From the NCBI GenBank assembly GCA_032127875.1, contig JAQBHI010000108.1, forward strand, positions 62,001 through 126,000: a stretch of DNA of 64,000 nt, given 5' to 3'. Source of the stretch: CADEEV01 sp032127875. GTDB taxonomy: Bacteria; Acidobacteriota; Vicinamibacteria; Fen-336. Made by a program: the position numbers and the translations under genes. The notes beneath the pieces were generated by a model. It was given only the letters and a program-made list of their open reading frames with translations. It did not search any database and was not told the DNA's origin. Positions 54,991 through 64,000 of this stretch are shown here, in pieces; within the stretch, counting starts at the first letter, position 1; each line of letters opens with the position of its first letter.

Positions 54991-56481
54991 CTAGAGACCG
55001 ACCACGTCGAACTGCTCCTGGTGGAGAAGCGGATCGCCTTGAACGCGGATCTCGGTGCCGACCAGGCCGGTGAGATCGCGAAGCACCGACGCCTCCTCCC
55101 GGGCAAGGGCGCGCGCCACTTCCGGGTTGACGCGCAGCAGGAACGGCACGCCGCGCAGATCGGGTGCGAGCTTCTGGATCTCGTCGTAGATCTCGGCGCA
55201 TACCGTCGAGACGTTCTTCACCATTCCGCTGCCGCTGCAGTAGGGGCACGGTTGGCACAGGGTGCGCTCGAGCGACTGCTTGACGCGCTTGCGGGTGATC
55301 ACGACGAGTCCGAACTCGCTCACCTGCAGGATCTTCGAAGGGGCCCGGTCGCGCTTGAGCTCCTGTTCCAGGACGCCCATGATCTGCTTCCGGCTGCCGC
55401 GCTCCTCCATGTCGATGAAGTCCACCACTATGATGCCGCCCAGATCGCGCAGGCGGATCTGCCGCACGATCTCCTTGGCGGCCTCCATGTTGGTCTGGAC
55501 GATCGTGTCCTCGAGCTTCTTCTTGCCGACGAAACTGCCGGTGTTCACGTCGATCGCCACCAGCGCCTCGGTCGGGTTGATCACGATATAGCCGCCCGAG
55601 GCGAGTGCGACACGCGGGGTGAGGGCGCGTTCCAGCTCGGCCGCGACGCCATGCTCTTCGAACAGGCTTTCCTTCCGGTTGTGGAGCCGCACCCTGGGTG
55701 CAAGTTCGGGCTGAAGCTGGGTCACCAGGTCGAGCGTCCTGTGGAACTCGCGCTCGCTATCCAGGCTGATTTTCGCGATGTCCTCGCTCAGGATGTCGCG
55801 CAGCAGCCGCTCCAGCAACGACGGCTCGCGGTGCAGCAGCACCGGTGGCCGTTCGCGCGCCGCCCGTGCCCGCACCTCATCCCAGATCTTCGTGAGATAG
55901 CGGGCGTCGCGCTCGAAGTCTTCGCGGCTGCGACCCAGACCCGCCGTGCGCGCGATGAAGCCGCCGCCTCCGCGCTCTGCGCGGACCTCCTTCAAGATCG
56001 TCTTGAGGCGCCGACGTTCGTCGTCGTCGCTGATCTTGCGCGACACGCCGACGTGCTCGACCGTGGGCATGAAGACCACATAGCGCCCGGGCAGCGAAGC
56101 GTGCGACGTGATGCGCGCGCCCTTCTGGCCCAGCGGCTCCTTCAGCACCTGCACCAGGACGTCCTGTCCCGGCTGGAGCTTCTCCTCGATGCGGGCGTTC
56201 CTGTGGCCCCCCGACTGTGCCTGCTCTTCCGCCGAGAGCAGGTTCTCGTCGAGGCCCTCGACCACGTCGGTGACGTACAGGAAAGCGTCGCGTTCGAGGC
56301 CGATGTCCACGAAGGACGACTGCATGCCCGGCAGCACGCGGGTCACCCGCCCGGAATAGAGGTTTCCGACGACGCTACGCTGCGACTCCCGTTCGATGAA
56401 TACTTCGGAGAGCAGCCCATCCTCGAGCAAGGCCACCCGGGTCTCGTGCGGCCGGGTATTCACGACGATCTCTCTGGTCAT
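54991..56481 (-). CDS. rng: Ribonuclease G (RNase E/G family)
   Basis: 496 residues, the size of RNase G rather than RNase E. It begins MTREIVVNTRPHETRVALLE; the S1 domain contains NLYSGRVTRVLPGMQSSFVDIG; the catalytic DNase I-like domain has LVAIDVNTGSFVGKK and VVDFIDMEERGSRKQIM with the metal-binding Asp residues; the zinc link is CQPCPYCSGSGMV. Roles: 16S rRNA 5-prime maturation and mRNA decay. Start codon and ribosome site lie in a hairpin (see the separate entry). Confidence 0.95.
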   Translation of the reverse strand: MTREIVVNTRPHETRVALLEDGLLSEVFIERESQRSVVGNLYSGRVTRVLPGMQSSFVDIGLERDAFLYVTDVVEGLDENLLSAEEQAQSGGHRNARIEEKLQPGQDVLVQVLKEPLGQKGARITSHASLPGRYVVFMPTVEHVGVSRKISDDDERRRLKTILKEVRAERGGGGFIARTAGLGRSREDFERDARYLTKIWDEVRARAARERPPVLLHREPSLLERLLRDILSEDIAKISLDSEREFHRTLDLVTQLQPELAPRVRLHNRKESLFEEHGVAAELERALTPRVALASGGYIVINPTEALVAIDVNTGSFVGKKKLEDTIVQTNMEAAKEIVRQIRLRDLGGIIVVDFIDMEERGSRKQIMGVLEQELKRDRAPSKILQVSEFGLVVITRKRVKQSLERTLCQPCPYCSGSGMVKNVSTVCAEIYDEIQKLAPDLRGVPFLLRVNPEVARALAREEASVLRDLTGLVGTEIRVQGDPLLHQEQFDVVGL

Positions 56482-56580
56482 GGAAGGTCCCTTCCATGAG
56501 CCCTCCAGCCGCGGCGGCCTGCGGCGCGCGGCGTCTCGGCGCGGCGCGCGAGGGCCTCCGCAGGACGCAAGCTGGCGTCC
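56479..56580 (-). promoter_or_regulatory. RNA hairpins in the rng leader hiding the ribosome site
   Basis: ATGGAAGGTCCCTTCCAT at 56480-56497 is an 8-base-pair perfect inverted repeat with a 2-base loop. On the rng mRNA it pairs the Shine-Dalgarno-like GGAAGGGA upstream with the start codon region. A second stem (GGACGC, 6-base loop, GCGTCC) lies at 56563-56580. Such structure suggests translational control, possibly self-cleavage by RNase G, as known for RNase E autoregulation (inference). Confidence 0.5.
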
Positions 56581-56690
56581 CGGAACGTCCGCGGCTCAGG
56601 AGAAGCTCGATCCGGCGCGGTGCGGCCGCGCCCCGTGCGGCAGAAGGCGCCGCGATCACGCTGGAAATAAAGCCGGAAGGAAGAAGGCGA

Positions 56691-57785
56691 TCAGTTGGCA
56701 AAGCGGCGCATGCGGACGTTGAGGGTGAAACCGAGGCCAATCATCGTCGACAGCACCGAGGCCCCGCCGTAGCTCATGAGAGGCAACGGCAAGCCCTTCA
56801 CGGGAACGAGGCCGGCGACCATGGCGACATTGTACACAACCTGGAACGCGAGAGTCGCTGCGATGCCGGCCACCAGGAACGCCCCCAGCCGGTCGCGGGC
56901 GAGGCGCGCCGCCTCGAGCGCCCGAAACAGCACCAGTAGGTACAGTCCCAGCACGCCGGCCACCCCGAGGAAGCCATGCTCTTCGGCGAGGACGGAGAAG
57001 ATGAAGTCGGTGTGCCGTGCCGGCAGATACCCGAGCTGGCTCTGGCTGCCCTGCCTGAAGCCCTTGCCGAAAAAGCCACCGGAGCCCACGGCGATCTGGG
57101 ATTGGATTTTCTGGTAGCCAGCGCCCTTGGGATCCAAAGAGGGGTCGAGGAAGGTGTAGATGCGCGTCTTCTGATAGTCGTGCAGGGCATAGCGCCAGCC
57201 CAGGCCGCCGAAGACGACCAGCGCGAGGCACAAGGCCAGCACGGGCCGAAAGCGCAGGCCGGCGAGCAGCGCCACCGCGAGGAACATGGGAATCAGGCAA
57301 AAGGCGGTGCCGAGGTCGGGCTCGGCCGCGATCAGCAACACCAGGACTCCGACGGCCGCGCCGGGGCCGAGGACATCGCCGAGTCCGAGGCTGTCCTTTT
57401 GCGACTCCGAGAAGATCTTAGCCACAAAAATGGCCGCGACGATCTTGGCGAGCTCCGACGGCTGCACCTGCAGACCGCCCATGAAGAACCAGCGCTGCGT
57501 ACCCGCGACGCGCGGACCGAAGAACAGCATCCAGGTGAGCACGGCGGCCGTCCCGAGATAAAGAAGAAAGGCTCGGTCCGCCACGCGCCGATAGTCGAGC
57601 ATCAGAGTGAGCACGAGCACGACCACGCCGCCGGCCACGAGATACGCCTGCTTCAGGTAGAGCCCCGCGCTGGTCCCCCCGAAGGTCGCGCTGTGGATCG
57701 TGGCGATGCCGATGGCACACAGGAGCAGTGCCGCCGAGAGCAGCACCCAGTCGATGTTGAGGAGCAGGCGTCGATCGATCGTCAT
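56691..57785 (-). CDS. rodA: Peptidoglycan glycosyltransferase RodA (SEDS family)
   Basis: 364 residues with about ten membrane segments. Family motifs: FGPRVAGTQRWFFMGGLQVQPSELAKI broken across the loop, AAEPDLGTAFCLIPM and SVLAEEHGFLGVAGVL, then PVKGLPLPLMSYGGASVLS. It polymerises lipid II for sidewall growth with PBP2, whose gene ends only 3 bases upstream. The 209-base gap to rng holds the leader hairpins. Confidence 0.95.
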   Translation of the reverse strand: MTIDRRLLLNIDWVLLSAALLLCAIGIATIHSATFGGTSAGLYLKQAYLVAGGVVVLVLTLMLDYRRVADRAFLLYLGTAAVLTWMLFFGPRVAGTQRWFFMGGLQVQPSELAKIVAAIFVAKIFSESQKDSLGLGDVLGPGAAVGVLVLLIAAEPDLGTAFCLIPMFLAVALLAGLRFRPVLALCLALVVFGGLGWRYALHDYQKTRIYTFLDPSLDPKGAGYQKIQSQIAVGSGGFFGKGFRQGSQSQLGYLPARHTDFIFSVLAEEHGFLGVAGVLGLYLLVLFRALEAARLARDRLGAFLVAGIAATLAFQVVYNVAMVAGLVPVKGLPLPLMSYGGASVLSTMIGLGFTLNVRMRRFAN

Positions 57786-57788
57786 CGG

Positions 57789-59603
57789 TCAGTCGGCGCC
57801 CGCCGCGACGGCGCTGCGCGGCGCGCCGCGCGCGCCGAAAAAGAACTGCTCGAGGATCTCTCGGGCCACGGGGGCCGCTGCAGCACTACCGCTGCCGCCG
57901 TGCTCCACCAGCACCGCGAGCGCGATGCGCGGGTGGTCTACAGGAGCGAAGGCGATGAACCAGCCATGTGGTTGCAGCGCCGCGGACGACGGATGCTGCG
58001 CGAGGTGCGCCCTGGCGACGACCTGCGCGGAGCCCGTCTTGCCGGCAATCTGGATCTCCGGGAGTTGAGCCCGCCAGCCCGAGCCGTGCTCCTCGACCAC
58101 GGCCCGCATCCCGCTGCGGATCGCCGCGATAGTCTCGGGCCGGAGGCCGATCGGCTGTGGCGCCGGGTAGGCAATGGTTTGCCCGCCGATCGCCTTCACC
58201 AGATGCGGCTGGGCCAGGCGGCCGCCGCTCGCGATCACGCCCGCCACGCGCGCCATCTGCAGCGGAGTCACGTTCACCTGCCCCTGCCCGATCGAGACCG
58301 ACACCGTCTCGCCGCCGTACCAGGGCACGCGCTGCGTCCGGAGCTTCCATTCCGGGCTCGGCACGAGCCCTGGGGCCTCGTGCGGAAGGTCGATCCCGGT
58401 GGGCGCGCCGAGCCCGAACAGCTGAGCCCACTTGGCGATCCGCTCGATCTCGAGCCGCACGCCCACCTGGTAGAAGAACACGTTGCACGATTGCGCGAGA
58501 GCCTGATGCAGCGCGACGACACCATGGCCAGCCGGCTTGTGGCACCGGAAGACGTTGCCGTAGATCGAGAGGTAGCCGGGGCAGTAGAAGGTCGTCTGGG
58601 GAGTGATGACCTCTTCTTCGAGCGCGGCGGCCGCCATCACGATCTTGAAGGTGCTGCCGGGCACATACTGGCCCTGGATGACGCGGTTCATGAGCGGCGT
58701 GTCTGGGTCGCTCGTGAGCCGGCTCCAGGCGCTGGCCTCGATTCCGGATGAGAACTGGTTCGGGTCGTAGGCTGGCGTCGACGTCATCGCAAGGATCTCG
58801 CCCGTCTCCGGGTCGAGCGCCACGGCGCTGCCCGCGCGTCCGTGAAAGGCCCGCTCTGTGACGATCTGCAGGTCCTCGTCGATGGTCAGCGTGAGGCTTG
58901 GCCCGGGCACGGGCGATACGCGGCGAATCTCGGCCACTTCACGCCCGCGGCTGTTGACCACCAGGCGGCGCTCCCCGTCGTGGCCCATCAAGTTCCGGTT
59001 GTAGCGCAATTCGAGGCCCGCCTGCCCGACGAGGGCGCCCGGCCCAAGCCCGGCGAAGTCGTCGAGTCGGAGCTGGCGGTCGGTCACCTCGCCCACCCGC
59101 CCCAGCGAATGGGCCGCCGCCGCCGCGAGCGGATACGAACGCAGCGGGACGACATCGACGCTCACGTCAGGCAACTCCAGGCGCCGTGCCTCGAGCGCGG
59201 CCACGTCTTCGGCAGGCGCGTCTTCCTTGACGACCACGGCGCGGTAGAGATCCTCTCGCCTTGCCAGGCGCTCGCGGATCTGGGCCTCGCCCATGCGCAA
59301 GACACTCGCCAGCCGCGTGATCGTGAGGTCCACGTCCTCGAGATGCTCGGGCGCCACCACGATGTTGAACGAGGGGCGGTTCTCGACCAGGATACGTCCC
59401 TTGCGATCGAGCAGCGGGCCCCGCGGGGCCGCGATCGGCACGCTCCGGTTACGGTTGTTCTCGGCGAGATCCTTGTAGTACTTGCCCCGCACCACCTGGC
59501 TGTGCCAGAAGGAACCGGCGAGCAGCGCCAGCACCACGGCGATGGCGCTCTGCAGCAGCGCCAGGCGCGCCTGGACGACGCGCAGATCCTCGTAGATTCT
59601 CAC
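57789..59603 (-). CDS. mrdA: Penicillin-binding protein 2 (peptidoglycan transpeptidase)
   Basis: 604 residues from GTG (complement of 59601-59603), overlapping the mreD stop; the longer frame upstream is mreD in another frame. One N-terminal membrane anchor (LLQSAIAVVLALLAGSFW), a pedestal domain and the transpeptidase: SxxK at Ser317 (PGSTFK), SCN and KTGSAQ. Transpeptidase partner of RodA in the elongasome. Confidence 0.95.
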   Translation of the reverse strand: MRIYEDLRVVQARLALLQSAIAVVLALLAGSFWHSQVVRGKYYKDLAENNRNRSVPIAAPRGPLLDRKGRILVENRPSFNIVVAPEHLEDVDLTITRLASVLRMGEAQIRERLARREDLYRAVVVKEDAPAEDVAALEARRLELPDVSVDVVPLRSYPLAAAAAHSLGRVGEVTDRQLRLDDFAGLGPGALVGQAGLELRYNRNLMGHDGERRLVVNSRGREVAEIRRVSPVPGPSLTLTIDEDLQIVTERAFHGRAGSAVALDPETGEILAMTSTPAYDPNQFSSGIEASAWSRLTSDPDTPLMNRVIQGQYVPGSTFKIVMAAAALEEEVITPQTTFYCPGYLSIYGNVFRCHKPAGHGVVALHQALAQSCNVFFYQVGVRLEIERIAKWAQLFGLGAPTGIDLPHEAPGLVPSPEWKLRTQRVPWYGGETVSVSIGQGQVNVTPLQMARVAGVIASGGRLAQPHLVKAIGGQTIAYPAPQPIGLRPETIAAIRSGMRAVVEEHGSGWRAQLPEIQIAGKTGSAQVVARAHLAQHPSSAALQPHGWFIAFAPVDHPRIALAVLVEHGGSGSAAAAPVAREILEQFFFGARGAPRSAVAAGAD

Positions 59604-60085
59604 GAACGCTGCTCGCGCTGCGCGCGGAACTCGAGGGCCTGGAAGGCAAGCACGCCGAGCACAGCGTTCGCGACGGCCCGAGCCAGCAAGAGGCGCAGCG
59701 ACATCTCGGAAGCGGCGATCTCGAAGACCAGCGCGAGCCGCTCGAAGATCAGGGCGTCGATTAGTGTCGCGCCGAACAGGACCAATAGTCGCGCCAAGGA
59801 GGCGGTCACCAGGAAGCGTGTCGCCGCCATGCCGACCGCAAAGCCGACGAGCAGCTTGGTGAGCGCCGAGAGCCCGCTCACCGCGCCGCCGAACTGGGTG
59901 TCCTGGATCCAGCCGGCCGTGGCGCCGGCCAGCATGCCGTGCGTCTCGCCGCCCGTCAGGCCGCAGTAGACGACGACCACGAGAAATGGATCGAGGAGCC
60001 GGCCAGGCCCGGGCAGGACTAGCGTCAGCCCCGACTGGATCACCAAGGCGAGGCCGAGTCCCAGGCCGGTCGCGAGCCACCTCAC
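59600..60085 (-). CDS. mreD: Rod-shape-determining protein MreD
   Basis: 161 residues, five or so hydrophobic segments (LGLGLALVIQSGLTLVL, PFLVVVVYCGLTGG, LTKLLVGFAVGMAATRFLV). Short and divergent, as MreD usually is; identified mainly by size, topology and position between mreC and PBP2, with 4-base overlaps to both neighbours. Confidence 0.85.
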   Translation of the reverse strand: MRWLATGLGLGLALVIQSGLTLVLPGPGRLLDPFLVVVVYCGLTGGETHGMLAGATAGWIQDTQFGGAVSGLSALTKLLVGFAVGMAATRFLVTASLARLLVLFGATLIDALIFERLALVFEIAASEMSLRLLLARAVANAVLGVLAFQALEFRAQREQRS

Positions 60086-60945
60086 CGGACCGACTCCACG
60101 AGCGTCAGCGATTCGCCCGCACTCGTCACTACGAGCACCTGTTCGAGCGCCTCGAAGTGAGCCGTCGGCGTCACCAGCACTTCCTTGAAGAGCCCGGAGG
60201 AGGCACCAACCGAGCGGACGCGGCCCACCACCAGGCCCTTTGGGTAGATCCGGTCGAGGCCAGAGGTCAGTACGCGGTCGCCCGGGGCCACATCGGCCAG
60301 GACCGAGACGTACTTCATCAGCAGCTCGGGATGGCCGGCGTCCTCGAGCCTCACCTGGCCACTGGCGACGCCCGTGGCGCGGCTGCGTTCGATCACGACA
60401 CCGACACCCGCGTCGCGGTCGAGCAGCAGCTGCACTCTTGCTGCATGCGGGCCCACCGAGATGACGCGCCCGACGACACCCGAGGCGCTGATCACGGGCG
60501 CGTCGAGGGCGACACCGTCACGCGTGCCCTTGTCCAGCGTTACGCTGCGAAACCAGGGCAGGCCCTCGCGGGCTACGACCTCGGCCGCCAGCGTCCGCAG
60601 CGGGACCGCCTGCTTCAGAGCCAGCAACTCGCGCAGCCGCGCGGACTCGAGGGCCTGCTGGCGTGTATGTCCGAGTTCGATCTGCAGGGCGTCCAGCCGC
60701 GCCTGCATGGCGCCATTCTGCTCGCGCACTCCGCGCAGGGCCACGTAACCGGACCAGGCGGACGAGACCCCCGCCAGCATGCGCGCCACCGCCGTCTGGA
60801 CGGGGGACAGGACCTCGAACAGCAGGCGCTGCAGGAGCGAGTTTCCGCCGCCCGCGTCCACCTGGTGGCTGATCACGACCAGGTGGGAGACGACGAGCGC
60901 CGCCAGCAGCAGCCTAGACCTACGGGTTTCGACGACCTTGGCCAA
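60082..60945 (-). CDS. mreC: Rod-shape-determining protein MreC
   Basis: 287 residues. A single N-terminal membrane segment (RLLLAALVVSHLVVISHQV), a coiled coil (REQNGAMQARLDALQIELG) and the periplasmic beta-domain pair typical of MreC (GTRDGVALDAPVISASGVVG, LLDRDAGVGVVIERSRATGV). It bridges MreB to PBP2 and RodA. Overlaps mreD; mreB is 3 bases away. Confidence 0.93.
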   Translation of the reverse strand: MAKVVETRRSRLLLAALVVSHLVVISHQVDAGGGNSLLQRLLFEVLSPVQTAVARMLAGVSSAWSGYVALRGVREQNGAMQARLDALQIELGHTRQQALESARLRELLALKQAVPLRTLAAEVVAREGLPWFRSVTLDKGTRDGVALDAPVISASGVVGRVISVGPHAARVQLLLDRDAGVGVVIERSRATGVASGQVRLEDAGHPELLMKYVSVLADVAPGDRVLTSGLDRIYPKGLVVGRVRSVGASSGLFKEVLVTPTAHFEALEQVLVVTSAGESLTLVESVR

Positions 60946-60948
60946 GGA

Positions 60949-61980
<1,032 letters not shown>

Positions 61981-62023
61981 AAGTCGTAGTCAGCTCCTCG
62001 AAAAGGTGGACTCCGTGGCGGTG

Positions 62024-63409
62024 TTAGACCGCCACCTCGATGCCGTTCTTGTTCCGCTCCTTGACGCGGTACATGGCCTGGTCGGCCTTCTGGATCAACC
62101 CCTCGGGCGTCAGGGCGTGCTCGGGGTAGCTGGAGACGCCAAAGGACGCGGAGATCCTCGCCTGCAGGCCCTGGGTAGCGAGAAAGGCGTGTCCCTCGAT
62201 CGCCTTTCGGATCCGCTCGGCGATCACCAAAGCGCCCGCCGGCGGTGTTTCGGGCAGGACGACGACGAACTCGTCGCCGCCGTAGCGCGCCAGCACGTCG
62301 GACTCGCGCACGGCGAGCAGCAGGATCTGCCCGACCTCGGAGAGCGTCCTCGAGCCGGCCAAGTGGCCATACTGGTCGTTCACACCCTTGAAGCCGTCGA
62401 GGTCGAGGAAGATCACCGAGAGCGGCACGCCATGGCGCTTGCAGCGCTTGATCTCGCGGCCGATGTACAGGTTCAGGTAGCGCGAGTTGAAGAGCTTGGT
62501 CAGGTCGTCGGTGATGGTGAGCTGCTCCGCCTTCTGGAACAGCATCGCGTTCTCGATGGCGATCGCGCAGGGATCGACCAGCGTCAGGAGCATCTCGAGA
62601 TCGGAGCGCGTGAAGCGCCCGCCCTTGCGGTTGATGATCTCCACGACGCCGATGGTGCGACCGCGCGATATGAGCGGCGCGCACAGGATCGAGCGCGTGC
62701 GGAACTGCGTCTCGGCGTCGAACTTCCCCGAGAAGCGCGGGTCCTTCGCGACGTCGTTCACGATCGTCGGTCTACCCGTCTCCGCGACCCAGCCCGCGAT
62801 GCCTTCGCCGATCTTGACTCGAAAGCCGGAAACGTCCTTGGCCTTTTCCCCGAGCGCCAGCTCGAAGGTGAGCTCGCCGCGCTCCTCGTCGACCATCAGC
62901 ATCGACCAGGCGTCCGACGGGATGAGTTCCTGGATGCGGGCCATGATCAGTTCGATGACCTTCTTGGGCTCCAGGATCGAGTTGGCGGTCTTGACGATGT
63001 CGGTCAGGATCGCGAGGCGCTTGCTCGCGGTGGCGGCGGCGGGGGCCTTCTTGTGGCGGGCGACACGCCGGATCGGCGCCGCCTCGAGGCGCGCGAGCAC
63101 TTCCTTGGGCGCCTGCGGCATCGCCACGTGGAAGTCGAAGGCGAGTTCAGCTGAGCGCCGCAGCGCCTCCGCCGAAGGCCGCAGCGAGAAGCTGCCCACT
63201 GGTTTGCCGGACAGGGCTCGGCGCAGCGCGACGAGAATGCGCCGCGCCGCGCCGCCGCCCTCCACGAGGGCAGCGTCGAAAGCCTTGAGCGCTGAGGCCG
63301 TGCCGCGCAGCGCCTCGGGCGATATGATCTCGTACACGAGCCCCTTGCCGCCCCAGCTCGCGAAGCGGCGCCTCAGGAGCGCTCGGCCAAAGACCGCTAC
63401 GCGGGCCAA
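62024..63409 (-). CDS. Diguanylate cyclase with GAF domain
   Basis: 461 residues from TTG (complement of 63407-63409). An unassigned N-terminal region of about 125 residues is followed by a GAF domain (IARIQELIPSDAWSMLMVDE-type segment, IGEGIAGWVAETGRPTIVND) and a GGDEF domain. The active motif ARYGGDEFVVVLPE is intact and an RESD I-site sits 5 residues upstream, so product inhibition by c-di-GMP is expected. There is no membrane segment or EAL domain. It lies between a secreted repeat protein (1-base gap) and mreB, so c-di-GMP production may be tied to cell-elongation control (inference). Confidence 0.9.
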   Translation of the reverse strand: MARVAVFGRALLRRRFASWGGKGLVYEIISPEALRGTASALKAFDAALVEGGGAARRILVALRRALSGKPVGSFSLRPSAEALRRSAELAFDFHVAMPQAPKEVLARLEAAPIRRVARHKKAPAAATASKRLAILTDIVKTANSILEPKKVIELIMARIQELIPSDAWSMLMVDEERGELTFELALGEKAKDVSGFRVKIGEGIAGWVAETGRPTIVNDVAKDPRFSGKFDAETQFRTRSILCAPLISRGRTIGVVEIINRKGGRFTRSDLEMLLTLVDPCAIAIENAMLFQKAEQLTITDDLTKLFNSRYLNLYIGREIKRCKRHGVPLSVIFLDLDGFKGVNDQYGHLAGSRTLSEVGQILLLAVRESDVLARYGGDEFVVVLPETPPAGALVIAERIRKAIEGHAFLATQGLQARISASFGVSSYPEHALTPEGLIQKADQAMYRVKERNKNGIEVAV

Positions 63410-63410
63410 G

Positions 63411-64000
63411 TCAGTAGCTCACCACGACGGCGACCTTGCGCTCGTTGACACCGCCGTTCAAGCCCGTGGCACGGATCAAGACCATCTGCCGGCCCGGCTT
63501 CTGGAGGGTGATCCAGTCGTTGAACGAGCCGTCACCGCCGACCTCCATGCGCTCGCCGTTGACCGTGAGTGTCGCACCTGGCTCCGTGCGGCCCTTGACC
63601 TGCACGAGATTCTGGCGCGTGTCGAGAGCCTCGATCACGAGCGGCGGCGGCGGGCCGTCGCCCCGGGAGCCATGTGCCGCGGAGAGGACGGTGAATCGAG
63701 CGAACGCCGAGAACGCGCTCTCTTCTCCGTTCTCGTCGAGCGCGGCGACGCGCCAGTAGTACTTGCCGACGTCCAGACCGCGCAATTCCACGGAGCTGTC
63801 GCGCCACCCCTTGCGATCCACGAAGGGCCGGTTGAAAAACGGGCTGTAGTCCACCATCACGTGATAACCCGAGGAGCCCTCCACCGGCTTCCAGGCGAGC
63901 AGCGTCGTCGCGATATTCGGGTTCGGGTAGGTGATCTCAGCCTGATGCGGGGGTGCCAGCAGAACCGGCATGGCCGGCAGAGCCAGCTTGGGTCCGGCCT
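63411..64000 (-). CDS. Secreted FN3-like / glucodextranase-B-like repeat protein, C-terminal part
   Basis: The reading frame stays open to the window edge, so this is a C-terminal part (at least 196 residues) of a longer protein. Visible are an FN3-like domain (ATTLLAWKPVEGSSGYHVMV, YYWRVAALDENGEESAFSAFA) and a second beta-domain (VKGRTEPGATLTVNGERMEV, GGDGSFNDWITL) like those seen behind FecR or LysM domains in secreted proteins. The N-terminal domain cannot be seen. One base separates it from the GGDEF gene. Confidence 0.7.
   Translation of the reverse strand, partial: AGPKLALPAMPVLLAPPHQAEITYPNPNIATTLLAWKPVEGSSGYHVMVDYSPFFNRPFVDRKGWRDSSVELRGLDVGKYYWRVAALDENGEESAFSAFARFTVLSAAHGSRGDGPPPPLVIEALDTRQNLVQVKGRTEPGATLTVNGERMEVGGDGSFNDWITLQKPGRQMVLIRATGLNGGVNERKVAVVVSY

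Noticed and set aside
56563..56580. Transcription terminator between rodA and rng
   Set aside because: The GGACGC/GCGTCC stem has no U-tract, and the gene order and strand suggest a continuous transcript.

Overview
This window is core chromosome of a GC-rich, Gram-negative (diderm) bacterium. LpxC, a heptose-1-phosphate adenylyltransferase, an Omp85-type barrel, SurA-like chaperones, lipoproteins and MreBCD/RodA/PBP2 all point to a rod-shaped cell with an LPS-bearing outer membrane. GTG and TTG starts are common and many genes overlap by 4 bases (GTGA, ATGA or TTGA). The gene content (ParABS next to a bactofilin, F1 genes without F0 genes, selenocysteine SelD) fits the broad deltaproteobacterial grade (Myxococcota, Desulfobacterota, Binatota and relatives). 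I cannot fix the phylum from sequence alone.

The landmark is a replication origin at about 31.8-32.2 kb. Leftward from it run dnaA, dnaN, recF, gyrB, gyrA and a lipoprotein gene. Rightward run rpmH, rnpA, yidD, yidC, khpB, rsmG, a parS site, parA, parB, a bactofilin gene, selD, the F1 ATP synthase genes, an O-antigen-type ABC exporter, a PA14-tailed membrane protein, rfaE2, mfd, two PpiC/SurA chaperones and an alkyltransferase-like gene. The intergenic stretch holds two DnaA-box matches and an A+T-rich run. The usual mnmE and mnmG are missing from the cluster.

Left end (0-11 kb, + strand): the end of a TPR gene, a lipoprotein, a large metalloprotease/beta-propeller/Omp85 fusion, then rplU, rpmA, obgE, nadD, rsfS, a sigma-54-type AAA+ regulator, a DksA-like protein, a ComF-like phosphoribosyltransferase, a P1-nuclease-like secreted protein, an ECF sigma factor, a STAS protein, an unknown 98-residue protein and a DUF1573 protein. 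From 11 to 16 kb, lpxC, a kynureninase-like gene and uvrA lie on the minus strand. From 16 to 22 kb, a TPR gene, glmU, glmS and a UvrD/PcrA helicase lie on the plus strand.

Right end (54-64 kb, minus strand, read right to left): a secreted FN3-like repeat protein, a GAF-GGDEF diguanylate cyclase, mreB, mreC, mreD, PBP2, rodA, RNase G and an unknown gene form one tightly packed elongation/morphogenesis cluster.

Most of the window is housekeeping. The most interesting details are: an in-frame UGA in selD followed by a bacterial SECIS-like hairpin; a parS site that contains the rsmG stop codon; a hairpin that hides the ribosome site and start codon of the RNase G gene; a sigma-54-type activator with altered GAFTGA and Walker B motifs; a recurrent extended -10 element (TGCTAnnnT), sometimes close enough to the start codon for leaderless mRNA; and several unusual domain fusions. 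I saw no insertion sequence, prophage, CRISPR array, tRNA or rRNA gene.
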